Origin: Clostridia bacterium
GTDB lineage: Bacteria; Bacillota; Clostridia; Lachnospirales; Lachnospiraceae
Assembly: GCA_910576325.1 (NCBI GenBank)
Contig: CAJTIM010000009.1
Span: 1 to 64,000 of the forward strand
DNA length: 64,000 nt
Direction of reading: 5' to 3'
Shown here: piece by piece, positions 24,465-32,672 of the stretch
How positions within the stretch are numbered: position 1 is the stretch's first letter
How the letters are laid out: every line of letters starts with the position of its first letter
Notes under the pieces: model-generated
What the model was told of the DNA's origin: nothing
The model's database searches: none
Seen by the model: only the letters and a program-made list of their open reading frames with translations
Position numbers and translations under genes: made by a program

Positions 24465-24626
24465 CTATGCTTCCGCTTCCCGGCACTCAATTTCAAATAC
24501 GCTGCCGCCGACCATGATTAACTTAAATGTGTTTGCCGTGTCGTCTGGCTTGATGTCTGCCAAAATGTCACTATCCAAATCATTCAGTATGTCAAAGAGC
24601 CAATCCTTAAAATCGTCAATCCCCAT
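24465..24626 (-). CDS. small acidic ICE protein (53 aa)
   Basis: Starts MGIDDFKDWLFDILNDLDSD, is acidic, and ends with a probable beta hairpin. AAGGAGAT lies seven bases before the chosen ATG at 24,626; a longer frame to 24,662 lacks a ribosome binding site. No family is recognised. Being directly upstream of the SymE-like gene, it could be an antitoxin-like or regulatory partner, which is only a suggestion from position. Confidence 0.6.
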   Translation of the reverse strand: MGIDDFKDWLFDILNDLDSDILADIKPDDTANTFKLIMVGGSVFEIECREAEA

Positions 24627-24745
24627 TTGCTTTATCTCCTTTCGTGAATTGTGTAGTGTCATTATGCGAACACTATTATAGAGCTAATTTTACATGGATA
24701 ATTGACTTTATACAAGTACCAATCTGAAAAAAGGCAGGCGAAAAA

Positions 24746-24958
24746 ATGATAAAATATGACCGTCTTTGGGAAACCATGAAAGAAAAGGGCGTGACGCAGT
24801 ATGACCTTTACACATACCACAATGTAAACCGTTCCCAACTGGATAGATTACGGAAGAATAAAAACGTGCAGACCAACACCATAGACAAGCTATGCAACAT
24901 TCTGCATTGCAATGTTGAGGATATAATGGAGCATACCGAAGATGATAACCTTTTCTGA
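24746..24958 (+). CDS. XRE-family helix-turn-helix regulator (70 aa)
   Basis: A single helix-turn-helix domain of the Cro/CI type: VTQYDLYTYHNVNRSQLDRL as recognition region and IDKLCNILHCNVEDIMEHTE at the end. It is transcribed divergently from the two small minus-strand genes, so it may repress both sides from the 24,627-24,745 interval. A strong terminator follows at 24,983. Confidence 0.85.
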   Translation: MIKYDRLWETMKEKGVTQYDLYTYHNVNRSQLDRLRKNKNVQTNTIDKLCNILHCNVEDIMEHTEDDNLF

Positions 24959-24982
24959 AATTATCGACAAAAAAAACATACG

Positions 24983-25012
24983 GGCAGCCGGGACAGTTCC
25001 GGCTGCCTTTTC
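24983..25012 (+). terminator. rho-independent terminator after the XRE gene
   Basis: GGCAGCCGG at 24,983-24,991 pairs with CCGGCTGCC at 24,999-25,007 across a 7-base loop and is followed by TTTTCTTT. Confidence 0.88.
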
Positions 25013-25431
25013 TTTCCCCCAATCCCTTTATTCCTGCCGCCGCAGGGCTTCCCCGTGACAACAATTTTTCTTTTTCCCCATGCGGAAAAATGTCTTTCTT
25101 TGCAGAAATCCTTAATGCAATCGTGATAGAAAACTGATAGAAACGTGATTTTGGAACTGTAACATTTTTTACTGGAAAGGGACAAGCCACAGAAAAAATT
25201 TTCCCGCCCAATACGCAGACCGCCACGGCGGGAGGACACGCAGACCACCGAAGAAAAAAGAACCCAATGCACACCCGACTGAACACAGACCACAGCCGGG
25301 CTTTTTTTGTCTTTTGAAAAATTTTTTAAAATTTTTTTCAAAAACATTGCCAAAATTTTCATTTTTCCCGTAGTAAGTAATAGAGGGGTAAAATTTCCCG
25401 GCTCTGGCAAGGGCAAAAGGGAGGTGGAAGC
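25013..25431. other. intergenic region before the sigma-like gene
   Basis: No gene is visible in these 419 bases. A weak CCCG/CGGG stem followed by seven T residues ends near 25,310, and the second arm of the 17-bp inverted repeat lies at 25,362-25,378. Long A and T tracts around 25,315-25,365 give a bent, AT-rich stretch upstream of the sigma-like gene. Confidence 0.6.
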
Positions 25432-25857
25432 ATGAAGCCCCATTCACAGGACGAACACAAGCAGCAAACATTTGAATATTTCTGCAAACAGATATTGAAG
25501 AATGAAAGGAACGACTACCACAGGGAGCTGAACCAACAGGGGGAGCGTGAAGTTTTATTTTGCGAACTGCCGCCGCACACCGTAGAACGGTTCGCCATGT
25601 GGGATAAATATTTCCAAGATACATACCTTTTTGAGATTATGGGCTTTGAGATTGCCGTTGCTGATGAACTGTTAGCCGAAGCACTGAAAGCCTTGCCGCA
25701 GGACAGGCTTCAAATTATCCTGTTATCTTATTTTGCGGATATGACCGACAAGGAGATAGCGGGGCATTTGAACCTTATCCGCAGGACGGTAGCACACCGC
25801 AGGAAGAACGCCCTGCGGAAACTGAAAAAAATCATGGAGGGCTATGCTGATGAATAA
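25432..25857 (+). CDS. sigma-70 region 4-like protein
   Basis: A 141-residue protein with a C-terminal sigma region 4 helix-turn-helix: ALPQDRLQIILLSYFADMTD and KEIAGHLNLIRRTVAHRRKN. Region 2 is not recognisable, so it may act as an accessory sigma-like regulator. Such genes sit just before the recombinase module in Tn1549-like ICEs and probably control excision or transfer genes. GGGAGGTGG precedes the start. It overlaps the next gene. Confidence 0.8.
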   Translation: MKPHSQDEHKQQTFEYFCKQILKNERNDYHRELNQQGEREVLFCELPPHTVERFAMWDKYFQDTYLFEIMGFEIAVADELLAEALKALPQDRLQIILLSYFADMTDKEIAGHLNLIRRTVAHRRKNALRKLKKIMEGYADE

Positions 25858-26095
25858 GAGCAGGAAAAAAACGCCGGGCGGCTTGCTGCCTTACCCCGTC
25901 ATTGTGTCGGCTGTTTCCGGCAACGTGGACGCTATCAACGTGGTACTGGAACACTTTGCAGGCTTCATTTCCGCACTGTCAACCAGAACCATGTATGACG
26001 AACAGGGAAAACCCGTTGTCTACATTGACGAGGAACTGCGCCGCCGACTGGAAACCAAGCTGATAGCAAAAATCCCGACCTTTAAGGTGGCGTAA
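25850..26095 (+). CDS. helix-turn-helix companion of the sigma-like protein
   Basis: An 81-residue protein beginning MNKSRKKTPGG with a central VIVSAVSGNVDAINVVLEHF helix pair, the form seen in the HTH_16-like proteins that follow sigma genes in conjugative transposons. The ATG at 25,850 overlaps the previous stop; an ATG at 25,844 is also possible but closer to the AGGG site. Co-translation with the sigma-like protein suggests that both act on the same promoter. Confidence 0.75.
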   Translation: MNKSRKKTPGGLLPYPVIVSAVSGNVDAINVVLEHFAGFISALSTRTMYDEQGKPVVYIDEELRRRLETKLIAKIPTFKVA

Positions 26096-26528
26096 CTGCA
26101 AATCCCCTTTCCCACTGGAAGCATGAAAGCACGGGCGGGCTGACCGCCCGCCGCTTCTTGCCATTCCGCAAAAGCACATCTGTACGGTGTGCCTTTGCGG
26201 GCTGACAAGCCCCGGTACTTTGACAAAGAAAGCGCACGGCGCAGCATAGGGCAAACGGACACGTTCAATGTGCGGCGAGCCTGCGGGCTGATACGCCAAG
26301 ACCCCCGGCAAGGGGCGAGCGATTTATTATCAGTGAACCGCAGGCGGCAAAGTGGAAACTGCCGCCGCCATGACCCGCACATTGGCATAATGATACACCC
26401 GTATGACACGGCTACTCATAGGAATGAGAGGGGTGCAAGTCCCGTGGAGCTGCCAAGCCGTCCGTTTTGCCCATTCAAGAAAATCAACAACAGCAATCCG
26501 AAGATACATTCTGAAAGGAGGGCTGCCA
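26096..26528. other. 433-nt region without a convincing gene
   Basis: A GC-rich hairpin (GGGCGGGCTGACCGCCCGCC region, about 26,128-26,152) follows the HTH gene. The rest has open frames but none with a ribosome binding site and protein-like composition. It may carry an untranslated RNA or the control region of the recombinase module. Confidence 0.5.
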
Positions 26529-26789
26529 ATGATAAACAGTAAACAACTGGACTTTATGAGCAGGCAGGGGACAGATACGACCGACCCCGCACAACTGACG
26601 GACATAAACCATGTTTCCATTGACACGGGGCTTTCTGCCACGGAACGCATGAAAGCGTACCTTGAACAGATAAAGAACCCGTATTGTTTCCGCTGCGGGG
26701 AAACTGTCGTCCGTCTGTCCTTTGCGCCTGCCGGAAACGACCTCAATTCACACCTAATCAGCTTTTTCGGCGGTCTGAAAAAAGGTTGA
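26529..26789 (+). CDS. DUF6870-like small protein
   Basis: An 86-residue protein with INHVSIDTGLSATERMKAYL and then EQIKNPYCFRCGETVVRLSF; the CFRCG pair of cysteines is typical of a family I recall as DUF6870, common next to ICE recombinases. AAAGGAGG is placed well before the ATG. A role in excision control is possible from location only. Confidence 0.72.
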   Translation: MINSKQLDFMSRQGTDTTDPAQLTDINHVSIDTGLSATERMKAYLEQIKNPYCFRCGETVVRLSFAPAGNDLNSHLISFFGGLKKG

Positions 26790-26868
26790 AAAATATGTTG
26801 AAAAATGCTGAAATAATCTCCGTTCTATGGTATAATAGACGTGTGATTATAGGGGGATTGGAGGAACA

Positions 26869-28566
26869 ATGCCACGCATTAGGAAATCACAGAACCAACC
26901 CACTATAAGCCGTACCGTATGGCGGATTGCTGTCTACATAAGACTATCCAAAGACGACGGGAACGACGAGAGTTTGAGCGTAACCAACCAGAGGAAAATC
27001 ATCACGGAGTATATCGAGGAATTTTTCGAGGGCGAGTATATCATTGTTGATGTTTACGCTGATGACGGGCTGACCGGGACGGACTATGAACGCCCCGAAT
27101 TTCAACGGCTGATACATGACGTGGAAGCCGGGACTGTCAACTGTATCATCTGCAAGACATTATCAAGGGCTTTCCGCAACTATTCCGACCAAGGCTATTT
27201 TCTGGAAAAGGTATTCCCCTTATACGGGGTACGCTTTATCAGCATTGGCGACCCGTCACTTGACACATTCAAGAACCCGGACGCAGTACAGGGAATGGAA
27301 GTACCCATAACCGGGCTGATGAATGACCGCTACGCCGCAAGGACTTCCAACGACATACGCCGGACGTTCAACACCAAGCGCAGGAAAGGCGAGTTTATCG
27401 GCGCATTTGCCCCCTACGGGTACATGAAAGACCCGGAGGACAAAAACGCATTTGTGGTTGATGAAGAAGCCGCCGAGGTAGTGAGGAATATTTTTCACTG
27501 GTTCGTTGACGAGGGCATGAGCAAGAACGGCATTACAAAGAAGCTGACCGAAATGGGCGTACCCACACCCACCGCATACAAGCACAGCAAAGGCTTGAAC
27601 TTGCAGACACCGAGAATAAGCAGGAATGACGGTATGTGGGGGATTACCACCGTATGTACTATCCTTAAAAACGAAATGTATATCGGGAACATGGTACAGG
27701 GAAAGCAACGGGTAATCAGCTACAAAGTGCATGAGAAGATTGCACCGCCGAAAGAAGAATGGTTCATTGTGGAGAACACCCACGAAGCAATCATTGACCG
27801 GGAAACATTCGACAAGGCGCAGCGGTTACAGGAACGGGACACCCGCACAGCACCGGGCAAGAAACAGCTTTATCTTTTTTCCGGCTTGCTAAGATGTGCG
27901 GACTGCCAACGCTCCATGACAAGACGGACGAACCGCAAGCCCAACAAGACCTATGTTTATTACGCTTGCAGTACATACGTCTTTAAGTCAAAAGACAAAT
28001 GCACCCGGCACGTCATAAAGGAAGAAGTCTTGCACGAAGCAGTATTGAAAGCGGTACAGGCGCAAATCTCCCTTGTGGGGGATATGGCAGAGGTAGTAAA
28101 GGAAATCAACGGCACTTCTACCATCTGCACACAATCCAAGCGGTTACAGCAGCTTTTGAAAGACCGCAGCAAGGAGCTTGAAAAACTTACCTGCGTTACA
28201 GATAACCTTTATATGGACTGGAAATGTGGGGACATAACCCGTGCTGAATATGTGAGAATGAAAGCCAAGTTTGAACAGCAGGCAGAACAGGTAAAGGGCA
28301 TAATTGCCAACCTGCAAACAGAAATTCAGCTATCAGAAAAGGGCGTAGGAAGCGACAACCCTTATCTGACAACATTCTTGAAACATGAGAATGTAAAAAG
28401 CCTTGACCGTGGGCTTCTGGTAGAATTGATTGATACTATATACGTCCACGACAACAACGAGATTACAATTCAATTTAACTTTGCCGACCAACACAAGCGG
28501 ATTGTTGAGTTTATCGAAAACAACCAACATAACCTTGAACTGATAAAGTCCAACAACGCCGTTTAA
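26869..28566 (+). CDS. large serine recombinase (TnpX/TndX type)
   Basis: A 565-residue site-specific recombinase that should excise and integrate the ICE. The resolvase-type catalytic domain is at residues 17-165 with the nucleophile S27 in VYIRLSKDD and arginines in ARTSNDIRRTF. A Recombinase domain (about 175-290), a zinc-ribbon domain with CADCQRSMTRRTN and a second cysteine pair, and a long coiled coil follow. TTGGAGGAAC precedes the ATG. It is the last gene of the element, about 50 bases from the right end. Relatives use GA dinucleotides as crossover sites. Confidence 0.93.
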   Translation: MPRIRKSQNQPTISRTVWRIAVYIRLSKDDGNDESLSVTNQRKIITEYIEEFFEGEYIIVDVYADDGLTGTDYERPEFQRLIHDVEAGTVNCIICKTLSRAFRNYSDQGYFLEKVFPLYGVRFISIGDPSLDTFKNPDAVQGMEVPITGLMNDRYAARTSNDIRRTFNTKRRKGEFIGAFAPYGYMKDPEDKNAFVVDEEAAEVVRNIFHWFVDEGMSKNGITKKLTEMGVPTPTAYKHSKGLNLQTPRISRNDGMWGITTVCTILKNEMYIGNMVQGKQRVISYKVHEKIAPPKEEWFIVENTHEAIIDRETFDKAQRLQERDTRTAPGKKQLYLFSGLLRCADCQRSMTRRTNRKPNKTYVYYACSTYVFKSKDKCTRHVIKEEVLHEAVLKAVQAQISLVGDMAEVVKEINGTSTICTQSKRLQQLLKDRSKELEKLTCVTDNLYMDWKCGDITRAEYVRMKAKFEQQAEQVKGIIANLQTEIQLSEKGVGSDNPYLTTFLKHENVKSLDRGLLVELIDTIYVHDNNEITIQFNFADQHKRIVEFIENNQHNLELIKSNNAV

Positions 28567-28625
28567 TGATTAGCGGCGTGTTGGTTTCAAATCTTTAGGC
28601 AAAGTTGTCTATAAATCTATGCACC
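28567..28625. mobile_element. right end of the ICE and its junction with the chromosome
   Basis: To the right, the minus strand reads a normal ABC ATPase start up to LGPNGA, then hits TAG. The codons after GGT GCA should begin GGA AAG, so the element ends near 28,617-28,622. The exact crossover, expected at a GA dinucleotide for TnpX-type enzymes, cannot be fixed without the left end. Confidence 0.75.
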
Positions 28626-28742
28626 ATTGGGCCCCAGAAAACCGAAGACTTCTCCCTGGTTGAGGGTGATTGAAAGAGAATCTACGGCCCGTTTGTCCGG
28701 TGTGTAGGCTTTCGATAACTGTCGTATGGCGATTGCATTCAT
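28617..28742 (-). pseudogene. ABC transporter ATPase gene cut at Walker A by the ICE
   Basis: Only 41 codons remain: MNAIAIRQLSKAYTPDKRAV, then DSLSITLNQGEVFGFLGPNGA, then TAG. This is the start of a typical drug/lantibiotic-type ABC ATPase, broken inside GPNGAGKT. The start overlaps the stop of the upstream XRE/TPR regulator gene (ATGA), so the two were an operon controlled together. The rest of the gene should be on the far side of the ICE, left of the window. Confidence 0.88.
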
Positions 28743-29866
28743 GCAGGTACCTCCTCGTTGGCTTTCAGCCTTAATAGCAATGTTTGAAAGGATTTCTCTT
28801 TATGAAGAGAGGCAAATGCCGGATTTTCCGAGACAGATTCCCGGAGGCTTTTTCGGACTACGGATTCGGATCGGGGGAGATCGCTTCCCAGGGGCAGCAT
28901 TTCTTCTATCCAGTCTTCCAGAAGATTAAAGTAGGAATCTCCGTGAAGCTTAAGGGGATAGATATCCGATACCGCCAGATCCGTATAGCGTTTCAGCATG
29001 GCAAGGGCCTGTTCCGTATTTTGGCGCCGCATTGATTCCTGGGCCAGCGTCAGATAGAGGGACAGCAGGATACTGGGGTGCAGGGTTTGAAGCTCAAAGG
29101 CTTCGGCAACGGCAAGTGAGCGGTCCCGGGTTTTTTCAAAGGCAGGAGAGTCCGCCTCGCACAAGGACAAATAGGGAAGCAAAAGGTTGATAAGCTCCAG
29201 AACACTCTGGTAAATTCCCACCTGGAGAGTGCGGCGGGCCTCTTCTTTCTTTCCGATGCTTAAATAGGCGGCGGACAGCAATGCATCCGGGGCCATCCGA
29301 GGCTCCATGAAGGGCGTGAGAAGATCAATGGACTCCGCACCTTTTCCAAGCTGCATCAGGCAGAAGGCTTCCATTGTGAGAGCTTGGAAGGTAAGTCCTG
29401 CCTCGCTGTTTTCCTGCTTTACCCGAAGAAACAGGGTAAGGGCTTCTTCAAGGACGGCATTTCGCGCTTCCGGAGTAGCGGCAAGCATATAGTGGTTTAC
29501 ATAGAGACAGCCAAGCTGGAACAGCAGGGGAGTGCAGGCGTAGTATTTGTCTGCGGTTTCCCGGCAGAAGGCGAGGACCTCCTCAAAGGGCTTGGCGGAA
29601 AAATCCTGGGAAATCTGCCGGTATAATCTGCGGATATCCGACCGGGTCATCTGCGGCTCGTAGCCGATAAGCTCGTCAATGCTGATATTGAAGTAGGAGG
29701 CAAGACGGGGAAGAAGGGTGATGTCGGGGTAGGTGGTGGCTGTCTCCCATTTGGAAACGGAAGCCTTGGATACGCCCATGTATTCCGCCAGGTCTTCCTG
29801 GGTAATGCCTCGTTTATGGCGGTTTTCTATGAGAATACGGCCGATATTCAGTTCCTTCATAATCAT
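28739..29866 (-). CDS. XRE regulator with TPR-like helical domain
   Basis: A 375-residue regulator. Residues about 6-62 are a Cro/CI helix-turn-helix (ITQEDLAEYMGVSKASVSKW); the rest is a helical repeat region resembling the tetratricopeptide sensor domains of peptide-responsive regulators. It ends translationally coupled to the disrupted ABC ATPase gene, so it probably regulated that transporter. Either the ATG at 29,866 or that at 29,860 (MKELNIG) can serve as start; GGAAAGG lies upstream. Confidence 0.85.
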   Translation of the reverse strand: MIMKELNIGRILIENRHKRGITQEDLAEYMGVSKASVSKWETATTYPDITLLPRLASYFNISIDELIGYEPQMTRSDIRRLYRQISQDFSAKPFEEVLAFCRETADKYYACTPLLFQLGCLYVNHYMLAATPEARNAVLEEALTLFLRVKQENSEAGLTFQALTMEAFCLMQLGKGAESIDLLTPFMEPRMAPDALLSAAYLSIGKKEEARRTLQVGIYQSVLELINLLLPYLSLCEADSPAFEKTRDRSLAVAEAFELQTLHPSILLSLYLTLAQESMRRQNTEQALAMLKRYTDLAVSDIYPLKLHGDSYFNLLEDWIEEMLPLGSDLPRSESVVRKSLRESVSENPAFASLHKEKSFQTLLLRLKANEEVPA

Positions 29867-30457
29867 ATCTTTCCTTTCCTTTTACTTTTGTACGACCTTC
29901 CGCAAATATCCGGCCCGTTATCTGTTGGCGGAAACAGGGGCAGGGCGGGGAGTATTGTACGAATGTCTGGTTTGGTGTATGCCTATAGTATGGATGAATT
30001 TTAAGCATATTACAATGGATTCGGAGGCAATATTGGTTAAAAGAGTAGCGTGATAAGAAACAAATTTGCAGACAGACGTTTTTAATTGAACTGTGTTTTT
30101 TGAATATAGATTATAATTACGGAATTAGACTGCGAATCTTTTGTGTCGAAAATCGGCAGACAGAAAATGATTTGAAACAGAGGAGCCGGGGATAAAGGAG
30201 AATGGAGGCCAATGAGAAGGAGCCTGACAATTCGAAGCTTGGCAGAGCAAGCAGCGATGAGACAGTGTTTTATGAAGTAGCGGGGACTTGGATTTCATAT
30301 TTATGCCATTTACTATGATGGTTGGCATGGAACTAATAAAGTTATGGAAATTTTTATTAATTGATACTTGACAACGGGGATGGATTTTTGTTATTGTAAG
30401 CAAGGATATTGAAGATATCTAAAAAAGATTTAATTATGAGGAAAAGGAGCTGAAAGG
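29867..30457. other. 591-nt region without a recognised gene
   Basis: The stretch is AT-rich with many stops. A GGAGG with ATG at about 30,213 opens only 22 codons. I see no convincing protein, RNA gene or repeat. It separates the XRE regulator from the ABC-F gene. Confidence 0.5.
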
Positions 30458-30478
30458 ATGATTATTTATTTCTGCTAA
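30458..30478 (+). promoter_or_regulatory. possible leader peptide ORF (MIIYFC) upstream of the ABC-F gene
   Basis: AAAAGGAGCTGAAAGG is followed by ATG and a six-codon frame MIIYFC ending in TAA. Antibiotic-resistance ABC-F genes are often controlled by ribosome stalling on such leaders. A short dyad, TAAGAG and CTCTTA at about 30,498-30,530, lies downstream. The distance of 350 bases to the ABC-F start is long, so the link is tentative. Confidence 0.35.
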
Positions 30479-30830
30479 ATGAGAAAGTGAACAGGTGCTA
30501 AGAGTTAGGCGGCAAATGCGGCTGCTCTTAAGTTATCCGGCAGAAATGAAATTCTTTCAGTGTATATATATCTTATCAGTATAAGTCCGGCCCGGAAGGG
30601 ACTGGACCATATATAAGATGTAAAACAGCGGAGCAAAATCCAGGGAAACCAATGGATGGAGCACAGATGCGGCACGGAGAATGAGTTCTTCGTGTTTTTT
30701 TATATGCAGAAAGAAGAACGGCCAAGGGATTGCCGCAAAGCCGGCTATCTGCCGGAAAAACTGCCGGTATAGGGGACGGAAATATTTTTTCATGTGAATC
30801 TGTCCTGCGATTGGAAAGGAAGTGGGCAAA

Positions 30831-32465
30831 TTGGCACAGATCAAGGTAAGTGATTTAACCTTCTGCTATGAAGGCAGCTATGACAATATATTTGAACATG
30901 TAAATCTGCAGATTGATTCCGATTGGCGATGCGGTCTGATTGGAAGAAATGGAAAAGGAAAGACGACGTTTCTTAAGCTTTTAACCGGGGCCTATGAATA
31001 TTCCGGCGCGATTACGGGACCTGTGGAGAGTGTATATTTTCCATACACCTTACCGGGCGAGGCCCGCAACCCCCAAAGCAGTATGCATTATGGTATCCTT
31101 GAAGGGAAGACTTTATCGGATGAATCCCGCCAATCCCGAAAAGGTATGCCTAATAGTATTCTCGGAGGGGAGACTTTCCCAAATCCGGACCGCTCATTTC
31201 AGACGACTATGGAATTGCTGGAAGAGCTGAATCCTGATTATGAGCTTTGGAAGGTCTGCCGGGAGCTGGATCAGCTTTCGGTGGACCCGGAGGTTTTGAA
31301 CCGCAGCTTTTATACCCTGAGCGGCGGTGAGCAGACAAAAATCCTGCTGGCTCTGCTGTTCTCGGGAGAAAACCGTTTTTTGCTGATTGACGAGCCTACG
31401 AATCATCTGGATATGGAGGGCAGAGAAAAAACAGCGGAATATTTGAGGAAAAAGAAAGGATTTCTTCTGGTGTCTCATGATAAATGGTTTCTTGATCGGT
31501 GTGTGGATCACGTACTTGTTTTGGAACGGCAGACGATAACGGTTATGCAGGGGAATTTTACCTCCTGGCAGGAGCAGAAGGCGAAAAGGGACGCCTGCGC
31601 TTTGGCGGAAAATGAACGTCTGCAAAAGGATATTTCCCATCTGAGAGAGGCGGCCCGTCAGGCGGAGGGGTGGTCAAATGCGGTAGAAAAAACGAAGCTC
31701 GGCACACGAACCGGCGGTTTGCGTCCGGATCGGGGCTTTATCGGACATAAGTCGGCCAAAATGATGAAACGGGCTAAGAACACACAGCACCGTATGGAGA
31801 AAGCCGCGCAGGAAAAGGAAGGACTTTTAAATAATCTGGAGACGGCAGAGGAGCTAAAGCTGTTTCCTTTAACGTATCATAAGGAACGTCTGCTTAAGGC
31901 GGAGGGATTGAGCCTCTTTTATGGGGAGAAGTCCGTATGCCGGGATGTGAGCTTTGAGCTGAGAAATGGGATGCAGCTGGCTTTAAAGGGAGGAAACGGC
32001 TGCGGAAAAAGCAGTATTTTGAAAAAAATTCTGGGAGAAGAGATTGAGAGCCGGGGGGAGGTTTTTGCGGCCTCTAATTTGGTGATTTCCTATGTGCCTC
32101 AGGATGTAAGCGGGCTTTGCGGCGGACTTTTGGACTATGCAAGGGAGCGGGGACTGACGGAGCATCTTTTTCTGGCTCTTCTTCGGAAGCTGGATTTTCC
32201 AAGGGTGCAGTTTGAAAAGGATATGAGCTGCTACAGTGAGGGGCAGAAGAAAAAGGCGGCGTTGGCGGCGAGTCTTTTGACGAGAGCGCATTTGTATATC
32301 TGGGATGAACCTTTAAATTATATTGATATTTTTTCCAGGATGCAGTTGGCGGAGCTGATTCGGACTTATCGTCCTGCGATGCTTCTGGTGGAGCATGACA
32401 GGGGCTTTCTTGAGGAGATTGGGGCCGAGACCCTGGAGGTGAGGGGCGGGAATACCGCAAAATAA
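30831..32465 (+). CDS. ABC-F ribosome-protection type ATPase (Lsa-like)
   Basis: A 544-residue soluble protein with two ABC domains and no membrane part, close in pattern to Lsa/Vga-type ABC-F proteins that release lincosamide, pleuromutilin and streptogramin A antibiotics from the ribosome. First site: Walker A GRNGKGKTT, signature LSGGEQT, Walker B LLIDEPTNHLD. Second: GGNGCGKSS, YSEGQKK and YIWDEPLNYID. TTG at 30,831 is preferred to GTG at 30,822 by spacing to AAGGAAG. An insertion of about 40 residues with two similar segments (ILEGKTLS and ILGGETFP) follows the first Walker A. Confidence 0.87.
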   Translation: MAQIKVSDLTFCYEGSYDNIFEHVNLQIDSDWRCGLIGRNGKGKTTFLKLLTGAYEYSGAITGPVESVYFPYTLPGEARNPQSSMHYGILEGKTLSDESRQSRKGMPNSILGGETFPNPDRSFQTTMELLEELNPDYELWKVCRELDQLSVDPEVLNRSFYTLSGGEQTKILLALLFSGENRFLLIDEPTNHLDMEGREKTAEYLRKKKGFLLVSHDKWFLDRCVDHVLVLERQTITVMQGNFTSWQEQKAKRDACALAENERLQKDISHLREAARQAEGWSNAVEKTKLGTRTGGLRPDRGFIGHKSAKMMKRAKNTQHRMEKAAQEKEGLLNNLETAEELKLFPLTYHKERLLKAEGLSLFYGEKSVCRDVSFELRNGMQLALKGGNGCGKSSILKKILGEEIESRGEVFAASNLVISYVPQDVSGLCGGLLDYARERGLTEHLFLALLRKLDFPRVQFEKDMSCYSEGQKKKAALAASLLTRAHLYIWDEPLNYIDIFSRMQLAELIRTYRPAMLLVEHDRGFLEEIGAETLEVRGGNTAK

Positions 32466-32541
32466 GATATGAAGCAAAGCAGAGCGCGCGAAAACATCTG
32501 CGTGAGATACAGGAAGGCAGCAAGAAAAAAAGGCTATCGCA

Positions 32542-32623
32542 GAATCAGCCGGCAGCATTTCCATATCCTGTGTTCGGACGAATAACCGGACAGCGGATAT
32601 CGGAAAAGCCTGCCGGCTGATTC
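32542..32623. repeat. 82-bp hairpin element, short member of a repeat family
   Basis: GAATCAGCCGGCAG (32,542-32,555) and its exact complement (32,610-32,623) close an imperfect stem whose inner part contains a 25-base segment at 32,556-32,580 identical to 50,988-51,012. It lies between convergent genes (ABC-F and the FtsX-type permease), where it could also end both transcripts. Confidence 0.8.
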
Positions 32624-32672
32624 GATACATAATCATTTACTGACTGCAAGCGTGATTTTTAATTTACTCCTG

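Larger units (their letters stand above)
24078..25378. repeat. 17-bp inverted repeat pair bracketing the small-gene cluster
   Basis: ACTTACTACGGGAAAAA at 24,078-24,094 is the exact reverse complement of 25,362-25,378, and weaker similarity continues on both sides into A/T tracts. The pair brackets the SymE-like gene, the 53-residue gene and the XRE gene. The sites face outward, one toward oriT and one toward the sigma-like gene, so they may be shared regulator sites or recombination remnants. Confidence 0.6.

Noticed and set aside
30557-30793. Minus-strand frame of 78 codons starting MKKYFRPLYRQFFRQIAG
   Set aside because: It has a protein-like hydrophobic centre, but the ribosome binding site is weak, no family is recognised and it lies in the ABC-F leader. 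Kept as doubtful.
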